DNA of 64,000 nt from Mesorhizobium loti (GCA_002356515.1 AP017605.1:5937020-6001019), one strand, 5' to 3'. Shown: positions 25,247 through 35,085, counted from the first letter of the stretch. The notes: generated by a model from the letters alone, not told the origin. A program made the numbers and translations.

Positions 25247-26527
25247 ATGTCCGCAAACCTATCGAGACGCAAATTCCTGGCCGCAAGTGCCGCAGTGACC
25301 GCCGGCTCGCTCGCCGCGCCGTGGATTGCCAGGGCAGACGCGAACGAGATCACCGCACTGCTGATCACCGGCGGCCCGCTCTATCCCAAATACTGGGAAA
25401 AGATCGTTCAGGATTTCACCGCCAAGACCGGCGTAAAGGTTCGCTACGACCTGTTGGAATTTACCCCGCTGACGGCGAAGGTGGTCACGCTGAGCGCGGC
25501 GCGATCAAGCCAATACGACGTCTACAGCACCCACACGGCGCAGATCGATTCCTACTTCAACCATTTCGCTCCGCTGAACAGCTATTTCAGCGATTCCGAA
25601 CTGGCGGAATTCTATCCGGTTGCGGTCAAGTACCTGCGCGACCCCAAGACAGGTAATCTGGCGGCCATTCCGCGCAACATGGATTCCCGCGTCCAGTACT
25701 ACCGCAGCGACATCTACCAGGAGAAAGGCCTGAAGCCGGCCGAGACCTGGGAGGAACTCGTCGATGTCGGGCTGAAACTGACCGGCAATGGCCATTATGG
25801 GCTGGTCGTGCCGGGGCAGGGCGATCCCGCGCAACGCACCTTCAGCGATCTGCTCTGGCAAGCCGGCGGCGATTGGGTGGACCAGGCCAACAAGCCGGCT
25901 TTCAATTCCGAAGCCGGCATCAAGGCCCTGACCTTCTATCGCGATCTCATCCAGAAGCACAAAATCGTGCCGCCCGATGCGGTCGGCTATCAGTGGAACG
26001 AAAATTCGACCGAATTCTCCTCGGGCACGGTCTATGCCAATTTCGATTGGCCGGGCGCCTTCGCGACCCTGTCCAATCCGGAGACCTCGCGCGTCGTCGG
26101 CAAATGGTCGACAGCACCTTATGTCAGGGACAAGGCGGCGATCTCATGCGCCATCTCCCATGCCATGGCGCTCAACGGGCAATCCGGACGCAAGGAAGCC
26201 GCCGTCGAATTCATCAAATATACGGTCGGTCCGCAAGCGCAGCGGCTGCAGTTCGATCAGTTCACCAACTTCCCCAGCAGCCAGGCGATCGCCAAGGAAG
26301 TGATAGCGGCGGCAAAGGGCCCCCAGGCCGTGTGGCTGCAGCAGCTCGAGACGACGATAGCCAACGGCAAGGAATGGCCAAAGCTCGCCGGCTTCTCGAA
26401 AGTCTGCACGCTTATGTTCTCGGCCATCGAACAGGCCCTGAGCGACCAGGTCTCTCCCGCCGACTCGCTCAACCAGGCGGCAACCGAGGCTGAGGAGATC
26501 ATGCGTCGGGCCGGAGCTTACGATTGA
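25247..26527 (+). CDS. ABC extracellular solute-binding protein, CUT1 sugar type, Tat-exported
   Basis: A 426-residue family 1 binding protein. The N-terminus SRRKFLAASAAVTAG is a twin-arginine signal, with probable cleavage after the ARA near residue 28. The mature protein carries VQDFTAKTGVKVRYD and AIPRNMDSRVQYYRSDIY and ends with an alanine/glutamate-rich helix. It feeds the two permeases immediately downstream. AAGGAGGAG precedes the ATG at 25247; the frame is open further upstream but without a ribosome site. Confidence 0.92.
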   Translation: MSANLSRRKFLAASAAVTAGSLAAPWIARADANEITALLITGGPLYPKYWEKIVQDFTAKTGVKVRYDLLEFTPLTAKVVTLSAARSSQYDVYSTHTAQIDSYFNHFAPLNSYFSDSELAEFYPVAVKYLRDPKTGNLAAIPRNMDSRVQYYRSDIYQEKGLKPAETWEELVDVGLKLTGNGHYGLVVPGQGDPAQRTFSDLLWQAGGDWVDQANKPAFNSEAGIKALTFYRDLIQKHKIVPPDAVGYQWNENSTEFSSGTVYANFDWPGAFATLSNPETSRVVGKWSTAPYVRDKAAISCAISHAMALNGQSGRKEAAVEFIKYTVGPQAQRLQFDQFTNFPSSQAIAKEVIAAAKGPQAVWLQQLETTIANGKEWPKLAGFSKVCTLMFSAIEQALSDQVSPADSLNQAATEAEEIMRRAGAYD

Positions 26528-26529
26528 CG

Positions 26530-27453
26530 ATGCCGCCCCTCGCCCAGCATCAGGTGTCAGGGCGTCGGCGGCGTTCGCCGCTGCCCTACACCTGGCAGAG
26601 AGGATACCTTCTGGCCAGCCCGGCGCTCCTCGTCATGCTGGCCATCCTGATCTATCCGCTTGGATACTCGTTCATCATGAGTTTCTTCCGCTGGGATCTG
26701 AGCGGCTCGGCGCCCTTCGTCGGGATGGGAAATTACGCCGACGAACTCTCCGGCCGCCAGTTCAACCAGGCGCTGCGAAACCAGGCGATATTCAGCGTCA
26801 TTTCCATCACGATCGAAGTGGTAGCCGGAATGGCGATCGCCGTGCTCGTCAACGGCAAATTGCGCGGCATGCGGCTCGCCCGCACTTTGCTCCTGGTGCC
26901 GCCGATGATCGCGCCCGCCGTGGTGGGCCTGAATTTCCGCTGGCTGTTCAACACCCAGTACGGCCTGGTGGACGCGTTGCTGCGCATGTTCAACCTGCCC
27001 GATATTCCATGGCTCAACGACCCCACCTGGGCTCTTGTCTCGGTGATCGTGGCCGATGTCTGGCAGAACACGCCGCTGATGGTGCTGCTGTTCCTCGCCG
27101 GCCTGCAGTCCTTGCCGCAGGAGCCGCTCGAGGCCGCTACGGTGGACGGCGCCACGCCATGGCAGCGCTTCTGGCACATCGTGCTGCCGCTGATGCGCCC
27201 GGTCATCATGATAGCCTTGATGCTGCGCATCATCGACACGTTCCGGACCTTCGACGTGGTGTGGCTGATGACGCAGGGCGGGCCAGGCGGCGCCACCAAT
27301 CTGCTTACCGTCTACTCCTACCTGCTGGCGTTTCAGGCGGTGGATTTCGGACACGCGGCGGCGGTCTCCTACATCGCGCTCGGGATGTCGATGTTCGTGC
27401 TCGGGCTGCTCTACGGAGTGCCGTGGCTTATTGCGAAACGGAGAGCGATATGA
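26530..27453 (+). CDS. CUT1 sugar ABC permease (MalF/UgpA-like)
   Basis: A 307-residue permease with six predicted membrane segments. It has an N-terminal PALLVMLAILIYPLGYSFIM, a core ending in the EAA loop LEAATVDGATPWQRFWHIVL, and a last helix near FVLGLLYGVPWLI. It forms a heterodimeric channel with the next gene, whose start overlaps its stop (ATGA). A TTG at 26524 overlapping the previous stop is an alternative start. Confidence 0.92.
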   Translation: MPPLAQHQVSGRRRRSPLPYTWQRGYLLASPALLVMLAILIYPLGYSFIMSFFRWDLSGSAPFVGMGNYADELSGRQFNQALRNQAIFSVISITIEVVAGMAIAVLVNGKLRGMRLARTLLLVPPMIAPAVVGLNFRWLFNTQYGLVDALLRMFNLPDIPWLNDPTWALVSVIVADVWQNTPLMVLLFLAGLQSLPQEPLEAATVDGATPWQRFWHIVLPLMRPVIMIALMLRIIDTFRTFDVVWLMTQGGPGGATNLLTVYSYLLAFQAVDFGHAAAVSYIALGMSMFVLGLLYGVPWLIAKRRAI

Positions 27454-28328
27454 GCGAAGCCGCCATCGTCACCGCACGCCCCAGGCCAAAGCGCCGACGC
27501 CGCCGATTCACGGCAGGGATCGCCGGTCAATATCTGGCGCTGGTCCTGACCGTCGCCCTCACCGTCTTTCCGCTTGTGTGGCTGTTCCTGACCTCGATCC
27601 GCAGTTCGGCCGACATATTCTCCGTCCCGGTGCATATCATCCCCGAGACCGCGACCCTGACGCAGTACGTCGCCGTTTTCGCGGAGTACGACACGATGGG
27701 CTATGTCTGGAACACCGTCATCGTCTCGGTGGCGACGGTCATCCTGGTCCATCTGCTGGCCATTCCTTGCGCCTATGCGCTGTCGCGCTTCAGGATGCCT
27801 GGCGCCATGCTGATTTTCGGGCTGCTCTTGATCATGCGCATGATCCCGGTCATCGCGCTTGCCATCCCGCTCTTTGCCGTGTTCGCCGCTTTTGGCCTGC
27901 TCGACACGATCTGGGCGCTGATCCTGAGCCATACGGCGGCCAAACTGCCTGTCGCCATCTGGCTGCTCCTGGGCTTCATCCAGGACGTGCCGAAGGAGAT
28001 CGAGGAGGCCGCCCAGTCGGACGGCGCCGGCACGGTGCGCACGCTGGTCCAGATCGTGGCGCCGCTGATTGCACCCGGCATCGGCGCGAGCGCGGTCATC
28101 ACCTTCCTTTTCACCTGGAACGACCTGCTGCTCGCCTTGACCCTGACCTCGAGCAAGGCCGCGCAGACGCTGCCGGTCGGGCTCACCAACTTCGTCTCGC
28201 AGTACGGCATCGACTGGGGCGCCATGTCGGCTGCCGGCGTCCTGATGGTCATCCCGACCCTGGTGTTCGTCTGGTTTGCCCAGGGCCTGCTGGTCAAGGG
28301 CCTCACCACAGGCGCGGTTCGCGGCTGA
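27450..28328 (+). CDS. CUT1 sugar ABC permease (MalG/UgpE-like)
   Basis: A 292-residue permease. A basic N-terminus (RPKRRRRR) precedes the first helix; the EAA loop reads PKEIEEAAQSDGAGTVRTL, and ITFLFTWNDLLLALTLTSS is typical of MalG-type proteins. The start overlaps the stop of the partner permease. It is the second channel subunit of the importer served by the binding protein at 25247 and the ATPase at 29153. Confidence 0.92.
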   Translation: MSEAAIVTARPRPKRRRRRFTAGIAGQYLALVLTVALTVFPLVWLFLTSIRSSADIFSVPVHIIPETATLTQYVAVFAEYDTMGYVWNTVIVSVATVILVHLLAIPCAYALSRFRMPGAMLIFGLLLIMRMIPVIALAIPLFAVFAAFGLLDTIWALILSHTAAKLPVAIWLLLGFIQDVPKEIEEAAQSDGAGTVRTLVQIVAPLIAPGIGASAVITFLFTWNDLLLALTLTSSKAAQTLPVGLTNFVSQYGIDWGAMSAAGVLMVIPTLVFVWFAQGLLVKGLTTGAVRG

Positions 28329-28371
28329 ATGGCCGGCATTCGCCACAAGGCCCTCGATTGGAGGATAAGAC

Positions 28372-29127
28372 ATGGGAACTGATCAGATAGCGGCGATATC
28401 GGATATTTCGCGGCCGCCGAGGCAATTGGTCAACGCGCTTGCGGCGATCGGTTCGGCGACTTTGGCCAGCGAACTCTACCACAAGATGGGCATTCGCGAC
28501 CCGCAGATACGGGGCCCGCATCCGCTGAGGCCTGGCCGCACGGCGGCGGGACCTGCTCTCACGCTCCAGTGCATGCCAAAGCGCGAGGATCTCTACAACG
28601 AGACCGAGTATGAGGAGCCGGAGCGGCAGTTGCACCGTCACGTACTCTATCCCACGCAGCCGGGCGACATGGTGGTGGTCGATGCGCGCGGCGACCTCGG
28701 CAGCGGCATCTTCGGTGAGATGATGCTGACCTATTTTGCCGGGCGCGGCGGAGCCGGCGTGGTGGTCGATGGCTGCATCCGCGATTCCGCCCAGGCGGCA
28801 GCGTTGGACATCGGCATCTGGGTGAGGGACGTCACGCCGAATTTCCACGCCCAGACCAACATCGTGCCGTTCGCCGTCAACGTACCCATCGCCTGCTCGA
28901 ACGTGCTTGTCATCCCTGGCGACATCATTGTCGCCGACGATGACGGCGTGGTCGTCGTGCCGGTCGCCCTCGCGCCAAAACTGGTCGAGCTCGCCGGCGC
29001 GCATATCGAGTGGGAAGAGTTTTCGCGCTCGCGCCTGGCGCAAGGAGGAGACTTGCGGAAATACTATCCGCTCAGTCCCGAGGGCGAGGCCGAATACCGC
29101 GCATGGCGGCATGCTCAACAAAAATGA
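28372..29127 (+). CDS. RraA-family protein, probable class II keto-acid aldolase
   Basis: A 251-residue RraA/HMG-aldolase-fold protein. The family core is [12 protein letters not shown] (about 105-116), [14 protein letters not shown] (about 130-143) with the conserved Arg-Asp pair, and [13 protein letters not shown] near 190. Members are either RNase E regulators or metal-dependent aldolases for 4-carboxy-2-oxo acids. Its position between sugar permeases and the importer ATPase, in a module with a sugar-acid dehydratase, supports an aldolase cleaving the 2-keto-3-deoxy product. Confidence 0.85.
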   Translation: MGTDQIAAISDISRPPRQLVNALAAIGSATLASELYHKMGIRDPQIRGPHPLRPGRTAAGPALTLQCMPKREDLYNETEYEEPERQLHRHVLYPTQPGDMVVVDARGDLGSGIFGEMMLTYFAGRGGAGVVVDGCIRDSAQAAALDIGIWVRDVTPNFHAQTNIVPFAVNVPIACSNVLVIPGDIIVADDDGVVVVPVALAPKLVELAGAHIEWEEFSRSRLAQGGDLRKYYPLSPEGEAEYRAWRHAQQK

Positions 29128-29152
29128 GTGGCGCCGAACGGGAGGAAACCAG

Positions 29153-30208
29153 ATGTCTGCAATCGAGATAGAACAGCTCGGCAAGAGCTTCGGCGCCGTG
29201 GAAGTTCTGCGCGACGTGAACATCGAGATCGCCAGCGGCGAGTTTGTGGTGCTGGTCGGCCCGTCGGGTTGCGGGAAGTCGACGCTGCTGCGCATGATAG
29301 CCGGGCTGGAAGAGCAGACGACGGGCGAGATCCGCATCGGCGGACGTGTCGTCGACGAGATGCCCGCCAAGTCGCGCGACATAGCGATGGTCTTCCAGAG
29401 CTACGCGCTCTATCCGCATATGAGCGTGGCCGACAATATGAGTTTCGCGCTTCGGCTGGCCAAGGTTCCCAGGCAAGAGATCGTCTCGAGGGTGAAGGCT
29501 GCGGCCGAAATCCTTGGCCTGCAGGATCTGCTCGGCCGCATGCCGCGGCAGTTGTCCGGCGGCCAGCGCCAGCGCGTCGCCATGGGTCGCGCCATCGTGC
29601 GCGACCCCTCCGCCTTCCTGTTCGATGAGCCGCTCAGCAACCTCGACGCCAAGTTGCGTGTCAAGATGCGCGCCGAGATCAAGAAACTTCACCAACGGCT
29701 AGGGCGAACGAGCATTTACGTCACTCACGACCAGACCGAAGCGATGACGCTCGCCGACCGCATCGTGGTGCTGAACAAAGGCCGCATCGAACAGATCGGC
29801 ACCCCCTCCGAGCTCTACGAGAACCCGGCCAATCTGTTCGTCGCGAGCTTCATCGGCTCCCCGGAGATGAACCTGATCAAAGGCCGAATCGACAACGGCG
29901 CGTTCATCGCCGAGCAGGGCCTGCGTCTGCCCTTGCCGAGGGAGGCGAGGATAGGGGACAGGCAAGGCGTGGTTTACGGGATACGCCCTCAGCACATCGC
30001 TGTAGGCGGCAGCCACGCAAAGGCCAAGGTCCAGGTGGTCGAGCCGACCGGCGAAGCGCAGGAAATCATCTTAACTGCTGATGGCGTCGACCTGATGGCC
30101 GAAATCCGGGAACAGCCACCATTCAAACCTGATCAAGAGGTTAATCTGGAGATTATGGTGCGTAAGGTGCATCTGTTCGACGCCCAGAGCGGCGCAAGGA
30201 TAAACTAA
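29153..30208 (+). CDS. CUT1 sugar ABC ATPase (UgpC/MsmK-like)
   Basis: A 351-residue ATPase. Walker [10 protein letters not shown] (about 38-46), Q-loop [10 protein letters not shown], signature [14 protein letters not shown], Walker B LFDEPLSN and H-loop VTHDQTEA are all intact. The C-terminal TOBE/OB regulatory domain begins near 240 ([12 protein letters not shown]). It energises the two permeases upstream. ATG 29153 follows GGGAGG by eight bases. It ends this operon. Confidence 0.93.
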   Translation: MSAIEIEQLGKSFGAVEVLRDVNIEIASGEFVVLVGPSGCGKSTLLRMIAGLEEQTTGEIRIGGRVVDEMPAKSRDIAMVFQSYALYPHMSVADNMSFALRLAKVPRQEIVSRVKAAAEILGLQDLLGRMPRQLSGGQRQRVAMGRAIVRDPSAFLFDEPLSNLDAKLRVKMRAEIKKLHQRLGRTSIYVTHDQTEAMTLADRIVVLNKGRIEQIGTPSELYENPANLFVASFIGSPEMNLIKGRIDNGAFIAEQGLRLPLPREARIGDRQGVVYGIRPQHIAVGGSHAKAKVQVVEPTGEAQEIILTADGVDLMAEIREQPPFKPDQEVNLEIMVRKVHLFDAQSGARIN

Positions 30209-30259
30209 GGGCGCGCCTGTTCTCTCGATACCGCCCACCTTCGCCAAGGTGGCGCGCCC
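30209..30259 (+). terminator. Nested stem-loops after the CUT1 operon
   Basis: GGGCGCGCC (30209-30217) pairs with GGCGCGCCC (30251-30259), enclosing a second hairpin CCACCT/AGGTGG (30235-30252). It starts immediately after the TAA stop. There is no T-run, so it may be an mRNA-stabilising 3' end or a factor-dependent stop. Confidence 0.5.
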
Positions 30260-30316
30260 CGGAGCGGCAGCCGTTCGCGTCTGGTTCCCGAAACCAGTCT
30301 GTCTGCCTACGGCCCC

Positions 30317-30490
30317 ATTGCGGCCATTCCGAACGAGGCTCCTAACCTCGACGTCTCTGGCCGGCCGAACCGTCAGCAAGCGACACCGGAATGTGCTACA
30401 TATTGTGATACCTATTGTGATACAAATCGAGAGTTGCGGTCTAAAAAAGTAAATAAAAACAATATTTTATGTTGCAGACCGATCCCAGCC
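30317..30490 (+). repeat. Two-copy intergenic repeat, copy B
   Basis: The direct-orientation partner of 7027-7202. It differs by a handful of substitutions, a small deletion after GAACGAGGCTCC, and an internal tandem duplication of TATTGTGATAC. The palindrome TTGT-GAT-ACAA is retained at 30415-30425. Together the copies bracket about 23 kb containing both sugar modules. Confidence 0.85.
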
Positions 30491-30851
30491 AACGGTACCA
30501 TTAGGTTGTCCAACTCGGCCACAGCCTCAAATTCTCGAAGGCGCTCGCCAGTTCAGACGATCTCTGCCGCGTATTGGCACCGGTTGCAGTTGGCGATAGC
30601 TCTTAGGAGCCCGCTGCGCTCAGCAGCGCCGCGCTTGATGCGGCTGCTCGCCGCGCGCTTGTTTCAGCTTTGCCATGGTCACCCTCTTCCGGCGTCCCAA
30701 GCCGCGTCTCGGGGAAACCACGATGCGCGCCCGGCGCGGAATAATAATTCTCTATATAATCCATAGACATTATATTCTGTCTTCGTTGACGGCCGGCTTA
30801 CCGTTAGTTTCCTCCCGCTGTCGCCTGACAGGGCTATCAAAGGAGTGACGG
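30491..30851. other. Intergenic region before the flavin monooxygenase gene
   Basis: About 360 bp with no gene I can defend. On the minus strand a very short frame starts at 30676 behind GGAAGAGGG and stops after 17 codons. Around 30735-30785 the base composition turns AT-rich with TATATAAT (30753-30760) and CATTATATTCTG, a probable promoter for the plus-strand monooxygenase operon. GGAG lies nine bases before its ATG. Confidence 0.45.
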
Positions 30852-32273
30852 ATGGGTCGGCATATTCGCTTCAACGCTTTCGACATGAATTGCGTTGGCC
30901 ATCAATCCCCTGGCCTGTGGAAGCATCCGCGCGATAAGTCCTGGAAATACAAGGATCTGGACTACTGGCAGGACCTGGCTCGGACGCTCGAGCGCGGTAT
31001 TTTCGACGGCATATTCATCGCCGACGTCATCGGCTACTACGACGTCTACAAGGGCTCGAACTACCACGCGATCGAGCAGGCGGCGCAGATTCCGGTCAAT
31101 GATCCCTTGCAATTGGCCGCGCCGATCGCGCTTGCCACCGAACATCTCGGCATCGGCATTACCGCCTCGACCTCGTTCGAACATCCCTACACATTCGCCC
31201 GCCGCCTTTCGACCGCCGACCACCACACCAAGGGTCGGGTGGGCTGGAACATCGTCACCTCGTATCTGGAAAGTGGCGCCAAGAATGTCGGCCAGACCGG
31301 CTTGAAGAGCCATGACAACCGCTACGAGGTCGCGTCCGAATATGTCGAGGTGCTCTACAAGCTGTTCGAAGGCAGTTGGGAGGAGGGCGCGGTGCTGCGC
31401 GATCCGGTCCGCGGCATCTTCACCGACCCCAGCAAGGTCCACGAGATCGGCCACAAGGGCAAGTTCTTCGAGGTGCCCGGCTACCATCTGTCGGAGCCGT
31501 CGCCGCAGCGCACCCCGGTTCTCTATCAGGCGGGCGCCTCGGGTCCGGGCAAGGCCTTCGCCGCCGCGCATGCCGAGTGCGTCTTCGTCGGCGCGCCGAC
31601 CAAATCGCTGCTCAAGGCCTATGTTTCCGAAATCCGCCAAAAGGCCGCCGCCGCGGGCCGAAATCCGAAGAAGGTTCTGATCTACAACCTCACCACGCTG
31701 ATCATCGATGAAACGGACGAAAAGGCCCGGAAGCGTTTCGAGGAGTATCAGAGCTATACGTCCTATGACGGCTCACTGGTGTTCATGTCCGGCTGGAGCG
31801 GCATCGATTTCGGCCAGTATGCGCCAACCGACGCGCTCAAGAAGGTCGAGACCAACGCCATCGTTTCGATGGTCGAGCACTTCGCCGGCAAGGACAAGGC
31901 CTGGACCGTCGAGGAGCTGGCGAAATGGGGCGGCATCGGTGGCGTCGGGCCTGTCTTCGTCGGCTCGCCCGGCACCATCGCCGACATCCTGCAGGAATGG
32001 GTCGATGAAACCGGCGTCGATGGCTTCAACCTCGCCTATGCGGTGACGCCCGAAAGCTTTGAGGCCGCCGTCGACTTGCTCGTACCGGAATTGCAGAAGC
32101 GCGGCGTCTACCCCACTGCCTACAAGCCCGGCACGTTGCGTGAAAAACTGTTCGGCGAAGGGCCCTATCTTCCTGCGACGCATCCCGCCGACGGCTACCG
32201 TGACATCGAAGCCGTCAAGCGCCGCGAAGCCGATCGTGCTGCAGCGTCCCGTCTGAAATCCGTGAGCGCATGA
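30852..32273 (+). CDS. LLM-class FMNH2-dependent monooxygenase (NtaA/SnaA/DszA type)
   Basis: A 473-residue bacterial-luciferase-fold monooxygenase. Family marks are RHIRFNAFDMNCVGHQSPGL, the segment TASTSFEHPYTFARRLSTAD, HHTKGRVGWNIVTSY, YQAGASGPGKAFAAAHAE and a C-terminal VPELQKRGVYPTAYKPGTLR. These enzymes use reduced flavin from a partner reductase to oxidise sulfones, nitrilotriacetate and similar xenobiotics, splitting C-S or C-N bonds. No flavin reductase is nearby. Its stop overlaps the start of the LivG-type ATPase, so it is co-translated with the importer. Confidence 0.92.
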   Translation: MGRHIRFNAFDMNCVGHQSPGLWKHPRDKSWKYKDLDYWQDLARTLERGIFDGIFIADVIGYYDVYKGSNYHAIEQAAQIPVNDPLQLAAPIALATEHLGIGITASTSFEHPYTFARRLSTADHHTKGRVGWNIVTSYLESGAKNVGQTGLKSHDNRYEVASEYVEVLYKLFEGSWEEGAVLRDPVRGIFTDPSKVHEIGHKGKFFEVPGYHLSEPSPQRTPVLYQAGASGPGKAFAAAHAECVFVGAPTKSLLKAYVSEIRQKAAAAGRNPKKVLIYNLTTLIIDETDEKARKRFEEYQSYTSYDGSLVFMSGWSGIDFGQYAPTDALKKVETNAIVSMVEHFAGKDKAWTVEELAKWGGIGGVGPVFVGSPGTIADILQEWVDETGVDGFNLAYAVTPESFEAAVDLLVPELQKRGVYPTAYKPGTLREKLFGEGPYLPATHPADGYRDIEAVKRREADRAAASRLKSVSA

Positions 32274-33040
32274 TGACCGGCCTGCTGGAACTCCACGACG
32301 TGTCGCTGTCCTTCAAGGGCGTGCGAGCGCTGAATGCGCTGAGCTTCAGCGTCGCCAAGGGTGAGATCTGCGCCCTGATCGGCCCGAATGGCGCCGGCAA
32401 GAGCTCGCTTCTCAACGTCATCAATGGCGTCTACCGCGCCGACGCCGGCGACATCGTCTTCGACGGGCTGCGCTTCGAGGCGATCCATCCGCAGAAGGCA
32501 GCCCATCTCGGCATCGGCCGGACCTTCCAGCACAATGCGTTGTTCCGCCGCCTGTCGGTGCGCGAGAACGTCTTGGTCGGTCTCTCTCGTCATGGCAACG
32601 CCAGCTTTTTCGAAAACATCTTCCGGCTGGGCAGGGACGGCGCCGAGCGCCAAGGCTTCCTTGCCCGCGCCGAGCGCACCATGTCGTTCCTTGGGCTCGA
32701 CCGCCATGCGGGAAGGATCGTTTCGACACTTCCTTACGGCCTGCAGAAACGCGTCGATCTCGCCCGGGCATTGGTCGCCGGCCCGAAGCTGCTGCTGCTC
32801 GACGAACCGATGGCCGGCATGAACCAGGAAGAGAAGGAGGAGATGAGCCGCGTGATCCGCGAGGTCAATCGCGTCTTCGGCTCGACCGTGGTGCTGATCG
32901 AACACGATGTCGGCATCGTGCTCAACCTCGCCAGCCATGTGGTGGTGCTCGACTACGGCCGCAAGCTCGCGGACGGGGCGCCCGACGAGGTGCGCAAGAA
33001 CCCCGACGTGATAGCCGCCTATCTCGGCACGGTTCACTGA
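32270..33040 (+). CDS. livG: Liv-type ABC ATPase (LivG)
   Basis: A 256-residue ATPase of the branched-chain amino-acid/amide importer family. Walker A is GPNGAGKSS (about 38-46), with LGIGRTFQHNALF for the Q-loop, a signature region LPYGLQKRVDLARA, Walker B LLLDEPMAGMN and the C-terminal LDYGRKLADGAP. It pairs with LivF at 36455. The start overlaps the monooxygenase stop (ATGA). The true ligand is probably not an amino acid, given the flanking oxygenase genes. Confidence 0.92.
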   Translation: MMTGLLELHDVSLSFKGVRALNALSFSVAKGEICALIGPNGAGKSSLLNVINGVYRADAGDIVFDGLRFEAIHPQKAAHLGIGRTFQHNALFRRLSVRENVLVGLSRHGNASFFENIFRLGRDGAERQGFLARAERTMSFLGLDRHAGRIVSTLPYGLQKRVDLARALVAGPKLLLLDEPMAGMNQEEKEEMSRVIREVNRVFGSTVVLIEHDVGIVLNLASHVVVLDYGRKLADGAPDEVRKNPDVIAAYLGTVH

Positions 33041-33047
33041 GGAACCC

Positions 33048-33929
33048 ATGTCCTATTTCCTTGAAACATTGGTCAGCGGTCTGTTTGCCGGAGTGATGTA
33101 CTCACTCGTCGCGATTGGCTTCGTGCTCATCTACAAGGCATCCGGAGTCTTCAATTTCGCGCAAGGGGCGATGCTGCTGTTTGCGGCGCTGAGCTTCGTC
33201 ACCCTGATCGAGAACGGCATGCCGTTCGCCCTGGCCTTCATCGTCACATCGCTCGTCATGGTGGCGATGGCGATCCTGATCGAGTGGCTGGTGCTGCGGC
33301 CGTTGCGCAACCGCGATCCGTTGACCCTGTTCATGGCCACTTTGGGATTGAGCTACGTCATCGAGGGCTTTGCCCAACTGCTGATGGGCATGGATGTTCA
33401 CATGCTCGATCTCGGCATCCCCGATGTCGCCGTGCAGGTCGGCGGCATCTATGTCAGCCAGTTCGACATCATCGCCTCGTTGATCGCGCTGACGCTGGTC
33501 GCCACTCTGGCTATCGCTTTCAACAAGACGCGCATGGGCATCTCGCTTCGGGCGGTGGCTTCCGACACGCTTGCGGCGCAGTCGATCGGCATCCGCCTGC
33601 CCGTCATCTGGCGCCTCGTCTGGAGCGTCGCCGGCATCGTCGCCCTGGTTGCCGGCCTTGTCTGGGGATCGCGCCAGGGCGTGCAATATTCGCTGTCGCT
33701 GGTGACGCTCAAGGCGCTGCCGGTGCTGATCATCGGCGGCTTCTCGTCCATCCCGGGCGCCATCGCCGGCGGCCTGCTGGTCGGCGCGACCGAGGCATTG
33801 GCCGACATCTATGTCGGCCCGCTGGTCAATGGCAGCGTTTCCACCTGGTTTGCCTACATCCTCGCTGTCGGCTTCCTGCTGGTGCGTCCGGCCGGCCTGT
33901 TCGGCGACCGCGAAATCGAAAGGGTCTGA
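33048..33929 (+). CDS. livH: Liv-type ABC permease (LivH)
   Basis: A 293-residue permease with about eight membrane segments. LivH features include VSGLFAGVMYSLVAIGFVLI, YKASGVFNFAQGAML, RAVASDTLAAQSIGI and ALPVLIIGGFSSIPGAIAGG. It lies seven bases after livG and two bases before livM. It forms one half of the import channel. Confidence 0.93.
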   Translation: MSYFLETLVSGLFAGVMYSLVAIGFVLIYKASGVFNFAQGAMLLFAALSFVTLIENGMPFALAFIVTSLVMVAMAILIEWLVLRPLRNRDPLTLFMATLGLSYVIEGFAQLLMGMDVHMLDLGIPDVAVQVGGIYVSQFDIIASLIALTLVATLAIAFNKTRMGISLRAVASDTLAAQSIGIRLPVIWRLVWSVAGIVALVAGLVWGSRQGVQYSLSLVTLKALPVLIIGGFSSIPGAIAGGLLVGATEALADIYVGPLVNGSVSTWFAYILAVGFLLVRPAGLFGDREIERV

Positions 33930-33931
33930 TC

Positions 33932-34990
33932 GTGACCACGCTGCAGGAATCCGCCCCGACCAAGCCGCTCCGCCGGCTTGCCTTTGGGGTCGGCACCATC
34001 GCCATCGTCGCTGGCCTGATCGCCGCCTTCGCGGTGCCGGCTCTTGCCGACGATTACTGGCTGAGTTCGATCATCATCCCGACGGTGATCATGGGGCTTG
34101 CGGGCATCGGCCTGAACCTTTTGATGGGCTATACCGGGCTTGTGTCGATCGGTTCGGCTGCCTTCATGTCGATCGGCGCCTTCTCGACCTACAATTTGCT
34201 GTTGCGCGCGCCATTCTTGCCGCTGCCGGTCGTTCTGATCCTTGCCGGCCTGATCGCGGCGATTGCCGGCGTCATCTTCGGGCTGCCGTCGCTGCGCATC
34301 AAGGGCTTCTATCTCGGCGCTTCGACGCTGGGCGCCCAGTTCCTGTTCGAATGGCTGTTCACCAATTTCAGCTGGTTTTCGAATGACAGCCAGTCGCTGA
34401 CCATCTCGGCGCCTCGACTGCAGATCCTCGACTATGACCTGCAGTCGGCCACCGGCCGCTACTATCTGGTGATCGCAACCACGGTGCTGCTCATCGCGCT
34501 GGCCTTCGCCATCGTCAAAAGCCGTGTCGGCCGCGAATGGATGGCGATCCGCGACATGGATGTCGCTGCCTCGGTGATCGGCATCCGCGTTGCGCGCCGC
34601 AAACTTCTGTCCTTCGGCATAAGCTCGTTTTTCCTCGGCATCGCCGGCGCGCTCTGGGCCTTCGGATATCTCGGCACCGCGGACGCGCATGCGTTCAATC
34701 TCGATAAATCGTTCCAGATCCTGTTCATCGTCATCATCGGCGGCGTGGCAACCATCTTCGGCAATTTTCTCGGCGCCGCCTTCATCGTGCTGACGCCGAT
34801 CCTGCTCGACCGGCTGTCGCTGGTGATCGATCTGTCATTCCTCGGCGACCAGGGCGCGCTGGCAAACCTGCAGCACATCATCTTCGGCACGATCATCATC
34901 GTGCTGCTGATCAAGGAGCCGGATGGATTGTCGAGTCTGGGAAGGCGCGGCGTGGAAGCCCTTCGCTCGCGAGCACGATCATCGAACTGA
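33932..34990 (+). CDS. livM: Liv-type ABC permease (LivM)
   Basis: A 352-residue permease starting at GTG 33932, two bases after the livH stop; the frame upstream overlaps livH and is not membrane-like. LivM features are IGLNLLMGYTGLVSIGSAAF, PSLRIKGFYLGASTLGAQFL, DMDVAASVIGIRVARRKLL and IIGGVATIFGNFLGAAFIVL. It is the second channel subunit. Confidence 0.92.
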   Translation: MTTLQESAPTKPLRRLAFGVGTIAIVAGLIAAFAVPALADDYWLSSIIIPTVIMGLAGIGLNLLMGYTGLVSIGSAAFMSIGAFSTYNLLLRAPFLPLPVVLILAGLIAAIAGVIFGLPSLRIKGFYLGASTLGAQFLFEWLFTNFSWFSNDSQSLTISAPRLQILDYDLQSATGRYYLVIATTVLLIALAFAIVKSRVGREWMAIRDMDVAASVIGIRVARRKLLSFGISSFFLGIAGALWAFGYLGTADAHAFNLDKSFQILFIVIIGGVATIFGNFLGAAFIVLTPILLDRLSLVIDLSFLGDQGALANLQHIIFGTIIIVLLIKEPDGLSSLGRRGVEALRSRARSSN

Positions 34991-35085
34991 AACCAGACAG
35001 ACGAAACACCTCGGCGCCGGGTCTTTCGCCTCCTCCCAAGCATCGGTCGTCACTTTCTCCAAACCACTCAAACAAGGGTTGCACA

